NCBI RefSeq assembly: GCF_046546335.1
Contig: NZ_JBKGYA010000020.1
Length of the DNA: 21,968 nt
Reading direction: 5' to 3' (one strand)
Origin: Thiohalospira sp046546335
Lineage (GTDB): Bacteria > Pseudomonadota > Gammaproteobacteria > Thiohalospirales > Thiohalospiraceae
A program made the translations under genes and the position numbers. The notes below the pieces were generated by a model. The model was not told where the DNA came from. It was given only the letters and a program-made list of their open reading frames with translations, and did no database searches. Position 1 is the stretch's first letter. Every line of letters begins with the position of its first letter. Positions 1 to 7,193 of this stretch are shown one piece after another.

Positions 1-722
1 TCCCCCGTCCGGAAATAGACCCCCCACAGCGCCGAGGCCCGGTCGAAGAGCCAGGCCGAGGCGTCGGACTCCACGTCGATCTGCTTGTCCCCCGGGATCC
101 CATCGGGGACATCATTGACCGCCGTGCGCGAATAGCCCAGCAGGGCGCGATCGAAGAGTTCTTCTTCCGGCCGGGCCGGGAAACCCCGACTCCGCAGGGC
201 CGCTGCGGTGAGCCACTCCGCCGGCAGGGTGGTGTAGACCGCCGGCTCGCGGATCTCCATCGTGGTGTATTCCGACTCGTCCACCCCGGAGTCCCGGCTG
301 GGGATCCAGCTCTCAGCAACCGGCTCGAACGGCCCTTCCAGCCCCTCACCCTCTTTCCCCAGGCGCAGGGTTCCGGCGCGTTCCCGGCCCGGTTCCACCT
401 CCAGGCGGGTCCGGATCCGCAGGGCGCGCAGGCTGCCGTCCGACCACCGCCCCAGGGCCTCGGCGTCCACCGGCCGGACCGACTTGCCGACCCGCAGCTC
501 GAGTTCCGGGACCTCCCGCAGCCAGCCCCGGCCCAGGGGCAGGGCGAAGACCACCGACCGCTTCCCCGCCTCGATCCCCGGCTGGGGATGGAAGCGGACG
601 GCGACCTCCTCACCCGGTAGCGGTGGATACGGGGCGCTCTCACTTCCCCGGGCCAGCAGGGGCATCAACAGCAGGAGCAGGACCACCCCGCCCCGATACA
701 GGATCTTGGGATTCACGATCAC
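1..722 (-). CDS. Secreted RIFT-barrel-like protein, 3' end outside window
   Basis: This open frame runs off the left edge; 240 codons are visible and there is no stop. I start it at the GTG at 722. That GTG overlaps the TGA of the preceding gene (GTGA) and has GAGGAG about 8 bases upstream; a GTG at 716 is the alternative. Residues about 8-24 are a hydrophobic signal-peptide core, so the product is probably exported. Residues about 57-101 read like the N-terminal RIFT-barrel of exo-rhamnogalacturonan-lyase-like proteins (PcRGLX type): VVFALPLGRGWL, then LELRVG, then RWSDGSLRALRI. Further on, AWLFDRASALWGVYFRTG resembles the helical-barrel entry of such enzymes. The family call rests on pattern memory, not a search. 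As the last visible gene of a polysaccharide operon it could be a periplasmic or extracellular polysaccharide-cleaving or polysaccharide-binding protein. Its catalytic part lies outside the window. Confidence 0.75.
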   Translation of the reverse strand, partial: MIVNPKILYRGGVVLLLLLMPLLARGSESAPYPPLPGEEVAVRFHPQPGIEAGKRSVVFALPLGRGWLREVPELELRVGKSVRPVDAEALGRWSDGSLRALRIRTRLEVEPGRERAGTLRLGKEGEGLEGPFEPVAESWIPSRDSGVDESEYTTMEIREPAVYTTLPAEWLTAAALRSRGFPARPEEELFDRALLGYSRTAVNDVPDGIPGDKQIDVESDASAWLFDRASALWGVYFRTG

Positions 723-1903
723 GGCCTGGCCTCCTCGGTCTTCCTCATGGTTGGCGGCGGGAGCCGGTAGTCGCGGTACCCGCCCGGGTCGCCGCTCTCC
801 CCCGCCTCCGCCGCCTTGATGATGTTGTAGCACTCCCGGGCGGTGACGTAGTGGAGGCGATAGCGCTCGCCGTCGTTGTAGGCGCGCTCCAGGTGGTCGA
901 ACATCGCCGCCACCGGCGCCCCCAGCAGCGTATCCATGTCGCCCTCCTGGGTGCCGTGGGTATGGACCTTGACCACCACCCACTCGGGCCGCCCCTCCAC
1001 GTGGACCCCCTCCCGCACCCACTGGTCCACCCGCGCCGGGGTGGGCGGGAAGGCACGGCGCAGGTCGGCATTCTCGATCCGCGGGATCAGCCCCCACTTG
1101 CGGTCGTGCCAGGCCAGGCCCAGCGGCCCCTGGATGATCATCAGATCGCCACTGGCCCGTCCGCCGACACGGACCGGCTCGCCCCGGTCGTGGGACTTGG
1201 GGCGATGGGGGTCGTCGGTGGCGTAGTAGATGCTGTTGATCTGCGCCGTCTGGGTGTCCGAGGGGGCCGAGGGCAGGGTGAGATCGGCGTAGCAGCCGGT
1301 CTCCCGGAGGATGGCGATCTCGTTATTGACGCCGCACCAGCGGCCGTCGGCCCGGCTGTTGTCCAGGCACCAGTTCCCGTGGATGAAGGCGTATACGGGA
1401 TGGCCCGTGGCCGGGTCCCGCGTCAGCGCCCCGTGTTCGGTATCCAGGACCTCCACGAAGCCGTTGAGGGTCCGGCGCAGGTTCTCGGCGGTGTCGTCAT
1501 CGTGGTGGAGGTGGACCTCGATCTCCCCGTAGCCCGCGGCACAGAGGTCGACCAGGGCCTCCAGGTGCTCCCGGCGGTACTCCTCCTCGGGGTAGAAGAA
1601 GGTGTGCTGCGGCGGCCGACCGTCGGCGTCGCGGTGGCCCTCCACCAGCCGCGGATAGTCGCGGCACCAGCGCGCCACCCGGGCCCGCTCGGTCTCGAGA
1701 TCCGCCCCGCCCCAGCGCGGCTCGAAGTGGTCCACGAAGCAGAAGAGGACGTGGACCGGCCCCTCGCCGCGGTGGCGGGGCCGGCGGCGGCGCAGATAGG
1801 CCGGCAGCCACTGGTGCATGTTGCGCCGGCGCACCAGCAGCGCCAGGGCCCCCGCCGCCAGCAGGAGGGCTGCCAGGACCAGGCCGAAAAGGATCGCCAT
1901 CAT
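719..1903 (-). CDS. Uncharacterised membrane-anchored protein, possibly deacetylase-like
   Basis: A 394-residue protein whose ATG overlaps the stop of the upstream GT2 gene (ATGA). The N-terminus (about residues 2-24) is one hydrophobic segment followed by RRR, suggesting a membrane anchor or uncleaved signal. The rest is soluble and rich in His and Asp: FVDHFEPRWGG (about 55-65), HTFFYPEEEYR (about 100), EVHLHHDDD (about 133-141), FIHGNWCLDNSR and KVHTHGTQEGD near the C-terminal third. The order (Asp-His near a first strand, an HxHHD cluster, an HG-W segment, a late HTHG) is reminiscent of the metal-binding layout of NodB/glycoside-deacetylase barrels, but the canonical TFDDG and HSxxH motifs are absent. 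I do not recognise a named family. Its neighbours suggest a role in trimming or modifying the polysaccharide made by this operon. The enzymatic call is a weak inference; the coding call is firm. Confidence 0.85.
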   Translation of the reverse strand: MMAILFGLVLAALLLAAGALALLVRRRNMHQWLPAYLRRRRPRHRGEGPVHVLFCFVDHFEPRWGGADLETERARVARWCRDYPRLVEGHRDADGRPPQHTFFYPEEEYRREHLEALVDLCAAGYGEIEVHLHHDDDTAENLRRTLNGFVEVLDTEHGALTRDPATGHPVYAFIHGNWCLDNSRADGRWCGVNNEIAILRETGCYADLTLPSAPSDTQTAQINSIYYATDDPHRPKSHDRGEPVRVGGRASGDLMIIQGPLGLAWHDRKWGLIPRIENADLRRAFPPTPARVDQWVREGVHVEGRPEWVVVKVHTHGTQEGDMDTLLGAPVAAMFDHLERAYNDGERYRLHYVTARECYNIIKAAEAGESGDPGGYRDYRLPPPTMRKTEEARP

Positions 1904-3099
1904 GTCGCCTCCGTGTTGCGCCGGGTCCGGTTCCACGCCCCGCCACTGCCCCCGACGAGCCAGCGCAGGAAGCCGAGGAAGAGCGCCACGTTCATGGCTG
2001 CCAGGGAGATCGGCGCCCGGGCCATCCCGGGCAGGCGCCGGCCGGCCGCGAGCCAGAGCCAGCCCCCCGCCGCCCAGCCGTAGCCGAGGAGCTGGAGGAC
2101 CAGCAGCCCGATATAGAGCCCGTCCCCGCTCGCGGCCAGGGCAATACTGGTCGCCAGCGCCACCAGGGCCAGGTGGGGCACCAGCCACCGCAGCGCCTTG
2201 TGGGAGAGGAAGGTAAAGGCCCGCGCCCCGTAGCGCGGATGGAGCATGCCGATGAAGCGGGCGAAGGATTGCCAGTTGCCCACGCCGATGCGCACCCGCC
2301 GGCGGAACTCGTCGGCCAGCGCCTCCGGGGTCTCCTCCACCGCTCGCGCCTCGGGGTCGTAGACCACCCGCCAGCCCGCCTCGGCGGCGACCATGGCGGT
2401 GTGGAAGTCGTCCACGATGGTCCCCGCCGGCAGCGCCCGGAAGGCGTCGTGGCGCAGGGCGTAGATGGCGCCGTTGGCCCCCAGCAGGCCGCCGATCCGG
2501 CTCTCGTAGAACTTCAGGACCTGCTCGTAGCGCCAGTAGAGGCCGTCCTGGTTGCTGCCGTCGTTGCCCTCCAGGTGGAGCTCGCCACAGACCGCTCCCA
2601 CGGCGGGGTCGGCGAAGTGGCGCACCAGCCGCGCCAGGGACCCGGGCTCGAACCGGGTATTGGCGTCGGTCATCACCAGGATCCCCCCCTCCACCCGGGA
2701 GACGAGGTCGTTGAGCACCGCCGCCTTGCCGCGGCGCTCGCGGAACTCGATCACCTCCACCCGGGGATCCTCCACGGACCGGGCCTCGGCCACCGTGCCA
2801 TCGCCGGAGGCGTCGGAGCCCACCAGTATCCGGACCGCCCCGGGATACTCCTGGGCCAGCAGATTGCGCAGCCGCGGGCCGATGGAGCCGGCCTCGTTGA
2901 AGGCCGCGATGATCACCGTCACCGGCGGCGGCTCCGGACCCAGGGTCGGCGCCCGGCGCTCCCCCTTGCCGGTGATAAAGCGCAGATCCCCGGCCACCTG
3001 CCGCCCGGCGGCCAGGATCACGAGTACGCCGGGATAGAGGGCGTAGGTGTAGACCACCCCCGCCACCGCCAGCCAGAAGAGCCCCTCCAGCAGGATCAT
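1900..3099 (-). CDS. Membrane glycosyltransferase, family 2
   Basis: A roughly 400-residue processive-type or single-addition GT2 enzyme. An N-terminal transmembrane segment (about 3-32) is followed by the GT-A domain: VTVIIAAFNEA (about 61-71), SDASGDGT (about 96-103), the DAN nucleotide-sugar/metal motif near residue 146 and the VDD catalytic aspartates near 230-232. A basic RRRVRIGVGNWQ segment sits where cellulose-synthase-like enzymes carry QxxRW. Three to four hydrophobic segments close the protein (about 300-390). It should transfer a sugar from a nucleotide donor at the inner face of the membrane. The ATG at 3099 overlaps the upstream stop (TGATG) and has AGGAGG 4 bases upstream; a GTG at 3102 adds one residue. 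It ends in ATGA with the next gene. Acceptor and donor cannot be told from sequence. Confidence 0.92.
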   Translation of the reverse strand: MILLEGLFWLAVAGVVYTYALYPGVLVILAAGRQVAGDLRFITGKGERRAPTLGPEPPPVTVIIAAFNEAGSIGPRLRNLLAQEYPGAVRILVGSDASGDGTVAEARSVEDPRVEVIEFRERRGKAAVLNDLVSRVEGGILVMTDANTRFEPGSLARLVRHFADPAVGAVCGELHLEGNDGSNQDGLYWRYEQVLKFYESRIGGLLGANGAIYALRHDAFRALPAGTIVDDFHTAMVAAEAGWRVVYDPEARAVEETPEALADEFRRRVRIGVGNWQSFARFIGMLHPRYGARAFTFLSHKALRWLVPHLALVALATSIALAASGDGLYIGLLVLQLLGYGWAAGGWLWLAAGRRLPGMARAPISLAAMNVALFLGFLRWLVGGSGGAWNRTRRNTEAT

Positions 3100-4280
3100 C
3101 ACCCCTCCTCGCCCGCCTCGGGCACCAGGGCCAGGAGCTGGTCGGCGTTGTTACGCCACTGCCGCTCCCGGCGGATGTAATCGGCCGCCGCCGCGCCCAC
3201 GCGGCGCTGCTCGGCCTCGTCCCCGGCCACCGCCAGGGTCCGTTCCATGCCCGCGGGGATGTCCCCCGCCGGGAAGAGCCAGCCCGTATCGCCGTCGACG
3301 ATGACCTCGGTGAGCGGCCCGTAGTCCGGCGCCACGACCCCCACACCCATGGCCATGAACTCGAAGACCTTCATGGGGGAGCCGTAGGTGTTGGAATCGG
3401 GGAGCACGGCGAAGTCCATGGCGGCCATGAGCGCCGGGACCTGGGCGTGGGGGACGCGGCCGGTGAGCCGCACCTGATCGGCAAGCCCTACCGACTCCAC
3501 CGCCTCGGCGATGGCGGGGAAGCGCTCCCCGTCCCCCACCAGCAGCAGGACCAGCTCCGGCCGCTCCCGCAGCCGCGGCAGGATGGCCTCCACGAAGGGC
3601 TGGATCCCGTGCCAGGCGACGAAGGCACCGACGTAGCCGGCCACCACCCGCCCCTCCAGGCCGTACTCCCGGCGCACCGCGGCCCGGTCGAAGCGGGCGG
3701 GGTCGAAGACGGTGGCGTCGGCGGCGTTGGGGGAGATCACCGCCGGCGAGAGGTCGCCGTAGGCCGCCTCGGCGGTCTCCCGGAAGTTCCGGGAGATGAA
3801 GACCCGGCCGCTGGCCGCCCGCAGGACCCTTCCCTCGATGGCCCGCGCCAGGCGCCGCCAGGAAAGGGGCCGCACCCGCTCCAGCAGGGCGGAGTCGTTG
3901 ATCTCCAGCACCACCGGGATCCCGCGCCGCCGCGCCCAGAGGACGGTGGCGAAGAGGAACAGGGAGTAGCGCTCGTAGATGAGGTCCCACGGCCCGTCGC
4001 GCCGCGCCGCGCGGGCCAGGCGCGGCCAGGTGTAGGCGTTGTAGGCCAGCTCCAGCGCCTCGAAGGCCCACTCCGGCAGGCGGGTGGTAACCCAGCGGAT
4101 CACGCCCTGCGCCCGGCCGGGGCGCTGGTCGGCGCGCTCCTCCGGCGCTTCCGGATCGGCCCCCGGGAAGGAGAGGACCGAGACCTCGTGCCCCCCGGCG
4201 CGCAGGGCATCGACGATGCCGCGGATATGGACGCCCTCCACGCTACGGCCGCGGGTGCGATGGTGGTAGAGGATCCTCAT
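3099..4280 (-). CDS. Glycosyltransferase family 4
   Basis: A 393-residue GT-B enzyme. The start MRILYHHRTRG, followed by VEGVHIRGIVDALRAGGHEV, is the usual N-terminal Rossmann half of GT4 enzymes found in exosortase-A-type exopolysaccharide loci. The C-terminal half carries AGYVGAFVAWHGI, LLLVGDGERF, and the EX7E-type donor site in GSPMKVFEFMAMGVGVVAP with the second Glu in LTEVI. It is probably a retaining transferase that adds one sugar to the lipid-linked repeat unit in the cytoplasm. The open frame extends 18 codons further upstream to 4334, but that stretch lies inside the upstream gene. The ATG at 4280 makes an ATGA overlap with that gene's stop and starts exactly at the family N-terminus. 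Donor specificity is unknown. Confidence 0.94.
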   Translation of the reverse strand: MRILYHHRTRGRSVEGVHIRGIVDALRAGGHEVSVLSFPGADPEAPEERADQRPGRAQGVIRWVTTRLPEWAFEALELAYNAYTWPRLARAARRDGPWDLIYERYSLFLFATVLWARRRGIPVVLEINDSALLERVRPLSWRRLARAIEGRVLRAASGRVFISRNFRETAEAAYGDLSPAVISPNAADATVFDPARFDRAAVRREYGLEGRVVAGYVGAFVAWHGIQPFVEAILPRLRERPELVLLLVGDGERFPAIAEAVESVGLADQVRLTGRVPHAQVPALMAAMDFAVLPDSNTYGSPMKVFEFMAMGVGVVAPDYGPLTEVIVDGDTGWLFPAGDIPAGMERTLAVAGDEAEQRRVGAAAADYIRRERQWRNNADQLLALVPEAGEEG

Positions 4281-4915
4281 CGCGCCACCTCCCAGCCCGG
4301 CAACGTGGCAAAGCTCAGCCCGGCCGCCTGCCACGCCGGCAGAAGTTCTTCCAGGGCCAGTGGCGTGGCCGGGCTGTCGTCGTGGAAGAGGACCACGTCC
4401 CCGGGCACCGGGGGGCGCTGCCTGAACCGCTCCACCAGAGCGGCCGCATCCGTCGACTCACCGTCCTCGCTGTCCAGGGACCAGTGCACCGGCCCCCGTC
4501 GCACCAGTTGCAGCCAGAGGCCGAAGGCGGGGCGAAAACGGCCCTGGGGTGCGCGGAAGGGCCGGCGCCGTCGCCCGTCGTGGCGTGCCAGCACGCGATC
4601 GGCGGCGTGCATCTGCCGCCACTGGCCCAGTGCTCCCAGGCGCCCGAAGCCCCGGTGGTCCCAGGAGTGGTTCCCTACCAGATGGCCGTCGGCCAGGATG
4701 GCGTCCACGCCAGCGGGAAAGCGCTCCGCCGCCCCGCCGATGAGGAAGAAGGTCGCCGGCACACCGTGGCGACGGAGGACATCCAGTATGGCCGGCGTCC
4801 CCACCGGATGGGGGCCGTCGTCGAAGGTCAGGAAGACCTCCGGCCGACGGCGGGTGTCGCGCATCAGCCACTGGCGGGCGAGGCGGTTGAGACCCGTCCC
4901 CGTATACCCTGTCAT
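4277..4915 (-). CDS. Small NodB-type polysaccharide deacetylase
   Basis: A 212-residue protein consisting of little more than the NodB homology domain. Visible motifs are TFDDGPHP (30-37; catalytic base and metal aspartates), GNHSWDH (81-87; the metal-binding HSxxH pair), FRAPQG (120-125; corresponding to the RxPxG motif) and LFHDD near residue 177. It should be a metal-dependent hydrolase removing N- or O-acetyl groups from a sugar. It lacks an obvious signal peptide, so it may act in the cytoplasm on a lipid-linked or nucleotide-linked intermediate; this is inference. Start and stop both overlap neighbours by four bases (ATGA). It is one of two clear deacetylases in the operon; the other is at 11439-12458. 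Confidence 0.93.
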   Translation of the reverse strand: MTGYTGTGLNRLARQWLMRDTRRRPEVFLTFDDGPHPVGTPAILDVLRRHGVPATFFLIGGAAERFPAGVDAILADGHLVGNHSWDHRGFGRLGALGQWRQMHAADRVLARHDGRRRRPFRAPQGRFRPAFGLWLQLVRRGPVHWSLDSEDGESTDAAALVERFRQRPPVPGDVVLFHDDSPATPLALEELLPAWQAAGLSFATLPGWEVAR

Positions 4916-6087
4916 GTCGTATCTCCTTCCCCGACTTCTTCCGCTGCATCGGACAGCAATCGGTCGGTCTCGCGGGCGTTGGCCGCCCAGTTGAAGCCGG
5001 CCGCATGGCCGGCGATACGCCTTCGGTCCCAGCGCCGGTCCATGGCCTCGCCCAGGGCGGCGGCCAGCTCGGCCTCCTCCCGGGGCGCATGCAGGAGCCC
5101 CGCCTCCGCCGGTACCACCTCCGGGATCCCGCCGACCCGGGAGGCCACCACCGGTGTGCCACAGGCCATGGACTCCAGCAGGCAGTTGGGTACCCCCTCG
5201 GCGTGGCTGGGCAGCGCCGTCCAGTTGGCGGCGTTGAACCACTGCCCCAGCTCGGCGTGGGGGCGTGCCCCGTGGAGATGGACCCGCTCCCCGAGCCCCT
5301 GGCGCGCGGCCCGCTCGGCCAGCTCGGTTGCCTCCGGGCCGTCGCCGACGTAGTGGAGGTCGACGTTGGGATGGGTCGCGGCCACTCGGGCGAAGGCCGA
5401 AAGCAGGTCCAGACAGCCCTTGGAGCCCTTGAGATTGCCGACAAAGAGCAGCACTCGCCGGCCCTGGGTCAGCCCCAGGGCCCGGCGCGCCTCCCGCCGA
5501 TCCCCGGGCCGGAAGAGCGCGGTGTCGACGCCGTTGTAGATGACCCGGATCCGCTCGGGGGACGCGCCCAGGGCGCGCGCCTCCGCCGCCAGCGCCTGGC
5601 TCACCGCCAGCACCCCGGCCGCACGGCCCAGGGCGAAGCGGATCTGGGGGCGATGGAGGCCGCCGGCCGCCATGAGGTTGAGATCGGAGCCGTGGACCTT
5701 CACCACCAGCGGCACGCGCCACAGGGCCGCCAGCCAGGCGCCGGCCACGGCATCGGGGAAGGCCCAGCTCGCCAGGAGCACGGCCGGGCGGCGGGACCAC
5801 AGCCCCGGGCGGGCCACCATGAGGGAAGCCAGGAGGCTCGCCGGATGGAGGGCGCGCCCTACCCGCGGGGGATACCAGTAGGGGAACCAGTCCACGCGGC
5901 CGGCGAGCTCCGCCGGCAGGGGCGGCTCCGGCGGCCGTCGCCGGAGCCAGGTGGGCCACTCCACCGGCACCAGCAGGCGCAGGGGGCGCAGGCCGGCGAG
6001 ATGGGTGAAGGCCTGGCGGTTGAAGGTCCCCCGCCCCGGCTCCCAGGGGGTCGGGAAGAGGTTGGTGAGAATGGTGGTCTCGTTCAT
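4912..6087 (-). CDS. Glycosyltransferase family 4
   Basis: A 391-residue GT-B glycosyltransferase. The N-terminus, MNETTILTNLFPTPWEPGRG, is the loop typical of GT4 enzymes that begin with an LFP.P..G motif. The acceptor domain continues through VVKVHGSDLN. The donor domain begins near VIYNGVDTALFRPGD, has LLFVGNLKGSKG and LHYVGDGPE, and carries the classical EGVPNCLLESMACGTPVVA segment with the EX7E glutamates plus GGIPEVV. No membrane segment is seen, so it should act in the cytoplasm on undecaprenyl-linked intermediates. The start ATG overlaps the upstream stop (ATGA). It is distinct in sequence from the next GT4 upstream, so each probably adds a different sugar or linkage. Confidence 0.95.
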   Translation of the reverse strand: MNETTILTNLFPTPWEPGRGTFNRQAFTHLAGLRPLRLLVPVEWPTWLRRRPPEPPLPAELAGRVDWFPYWYPPRVGRALHPASLLASLMVARPGLWSRRPAVLLASWAFPDAVAGAWLAALWRVPLVVKVHGSDLNLMAAGGLHRPQIRFALGRAAGVLAVSQALAAEARALGASPERIRVIYNGVDTALFRPGDRREARRALGLTQGRRVLLFVGNLKGSKGCLDLLSAFARVAATHPNVDLHYVGDGPEATELAERAARQGLGERVHLHGARPHAELGQWFNAANWTALPSHAEGVPNCLLESMACGTPVVASRVGGIPEVVPAEAGLLHAPREEAELAAALGEAMDRRWDRRRIAGHAAGFNWAANARETDRLLSDAAEEVGEGDTT

Positions 6088-7193
6088 CCCGCCCCCGCCT
6101 CCCGGTAGAGTGCCTCGTAGCTGCCGGCCATGGCGGCCACCGAGGCGTGCTCCCGGGCCCACTCCCCGGCGTTCTGCCCCATGGACCGGCGCAGTTCCGA
6201 GGCGGCCAGCAATTCGCCCATGGCCGTGGTCAGGGCCGCCGTATCCCCCGGCGGGACTACCCGCCCCCGCAACCCGTCGGCAACGATATCGGCATTGCCC
6301 CCCACCCGGGTCACCACCGCCGGAAGATGGGCGACGGCCGCCTCCAGCAGGGCGATGGAATAGCCCTCGGTACGGGAGGGCAGGACAAAGAGGTCGAGAG
6401 CGGCGAGCAGAGCCGGGACATCGTCGCGGTCCCCGAGCAGGAAGACCCAATCCTCCAGGCCCGCGGTCGTGATATCCCGGCGGAGGTCGGCCTCCAGAGG
6501 CCCGCCGCCGACGATGGCCAGGAGGGCGTCGGGATGGCGCTGGCGCACACCGGCAAAGGCGGCCACCAGCCGCCCCTGGTCCTTGGCCGGATTGAGCCGC
6601 CCCACGGTCCCCACCACCGGCCCGCCGGGCGCCGCCCCCAGCTCGGCCCGAAGTGCATCCCGGCGGCCTGCGTCCCGGGGCGTGAAGCGATCCACGCGGA
6701 TCCCGTTGTGGATCACCCGCCCCTTGCGCGGCGGGATGAGACCGTCGTGGATGTACTGCTCCAGCGCCGCGCGACAGACGGCCACCGCGAAGTCGGTCCG
6801 CATCATGGCCAGGCGGTAGAGCCGGCGGGAGCGGCGGCTGTCCGCCGCCTGACCCAGACCGTGGCGGGTGTTGATGCGCCCCGCCCGTCGGGCCGGTGCG
6901 GCGAGAACCGCGTACTGGTGGGGCACGGGATTGTGGCTGTGGATGACCTCCGGCCGCCACGCGCGGAAGGTGCGGCGGAGTCGGCGCAGGGCGGCCGGGT
7001 CCGGCCCCGGCCGCTTGTGGCAGGGGTGAACGGCAACGCCGGCGGCCTCGGCCTCCGGGGCCAGCTGGCCCGGCTGGAAGAGGGTGGCGATGGCCACCTG
7101 GTGGCCCTGTGCCCGCTGCGCCGTCGCCAGGTCGATGACCATGCGCTCCAGCCCGCCGCGCTCCAGGTTCTCCACGACGTGGACGATCCTCAT
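6084..7193 (-). CDS. Glycosyltransferase family 4
   Basis: A 369-residue GT-B enzyme. MRIVHVVENLERGGLERMV is the standard start of GT4 enzymes, including those annotated as PEP-CTERM/exosortase-A-associated sugar transferases. The linker VIHNGIRVDRFTP leads into the donor-binding half: VVGTVGRLNPAKDQ, LAIVGGGPLE and FVLPSRTEGYSIALLEAA with GGNADIV. In the EX7E region the usual small residues before PVV are replaced by AHLPAVV, a mild departure. The start ATG overlaps the stop of the CapK-like gene (ATGA), and its own stop overlaps the next GT4 start. It is a cytoplasmic sugar transferase for repeat-unit assembly; the sugar is unknown. Confidence 0.94.
   Translation of the reverse strand: MRIVHVVENLERGGLERMVIDLATAQRAQGHQVAIATLFQPGQLAPEAEAAGVAVHPCHKRPGPDPAALRRLRRTFRAWRPEVIHSHNPVPHQYAVLAAPARRAGRINTRHGLGQAADSRRSRRLYRLAMMRTDFAVAVCRAALEQYIHDGLIPPRKGRVIHNGIRVDRFTPRDAGRRDALRAELGAAPGGPVVGTVGRLNPAKDQGRLVAAFAGVRQRHPDALLAIVGGGPLEADLRRDITTAGLEDWVFLLGDRDDVPALLAALDLFVLPSRTEGYSIALLEAAVAHLPAVVTRVGGNADIVADGLRGRVVPPGDTAALTTAMGELLAASELRRSMGQNAGEWAREHASVAAMAGSYEALYREAGAG

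Noticed and set aside
623..2083. Long plus-strand open frame (486 codons)
   Set aside because: It is antisense to two well-supported minus-strand genes, is rich in Arg, Pro, Gly and His as expected from the reverse frame of GC-rich coding DNA, and shows no recognisable domain.
719..3346. Single 875-residue minus-strand protein
   Set aside because: Only the last 394 residues are protein-like. The upstream part is an out-of-frame shadow of the GT2 gene, and an ATG at 1903 makes an ATGA overlap with that gene's stop.
3447..4994. Long plus-strand open frame antisense to GT4 and deacetylase genes
   Set aside because: It crosses two coupled minus-strand genes with clear motifs; no domain or ribosome binding site supports it.
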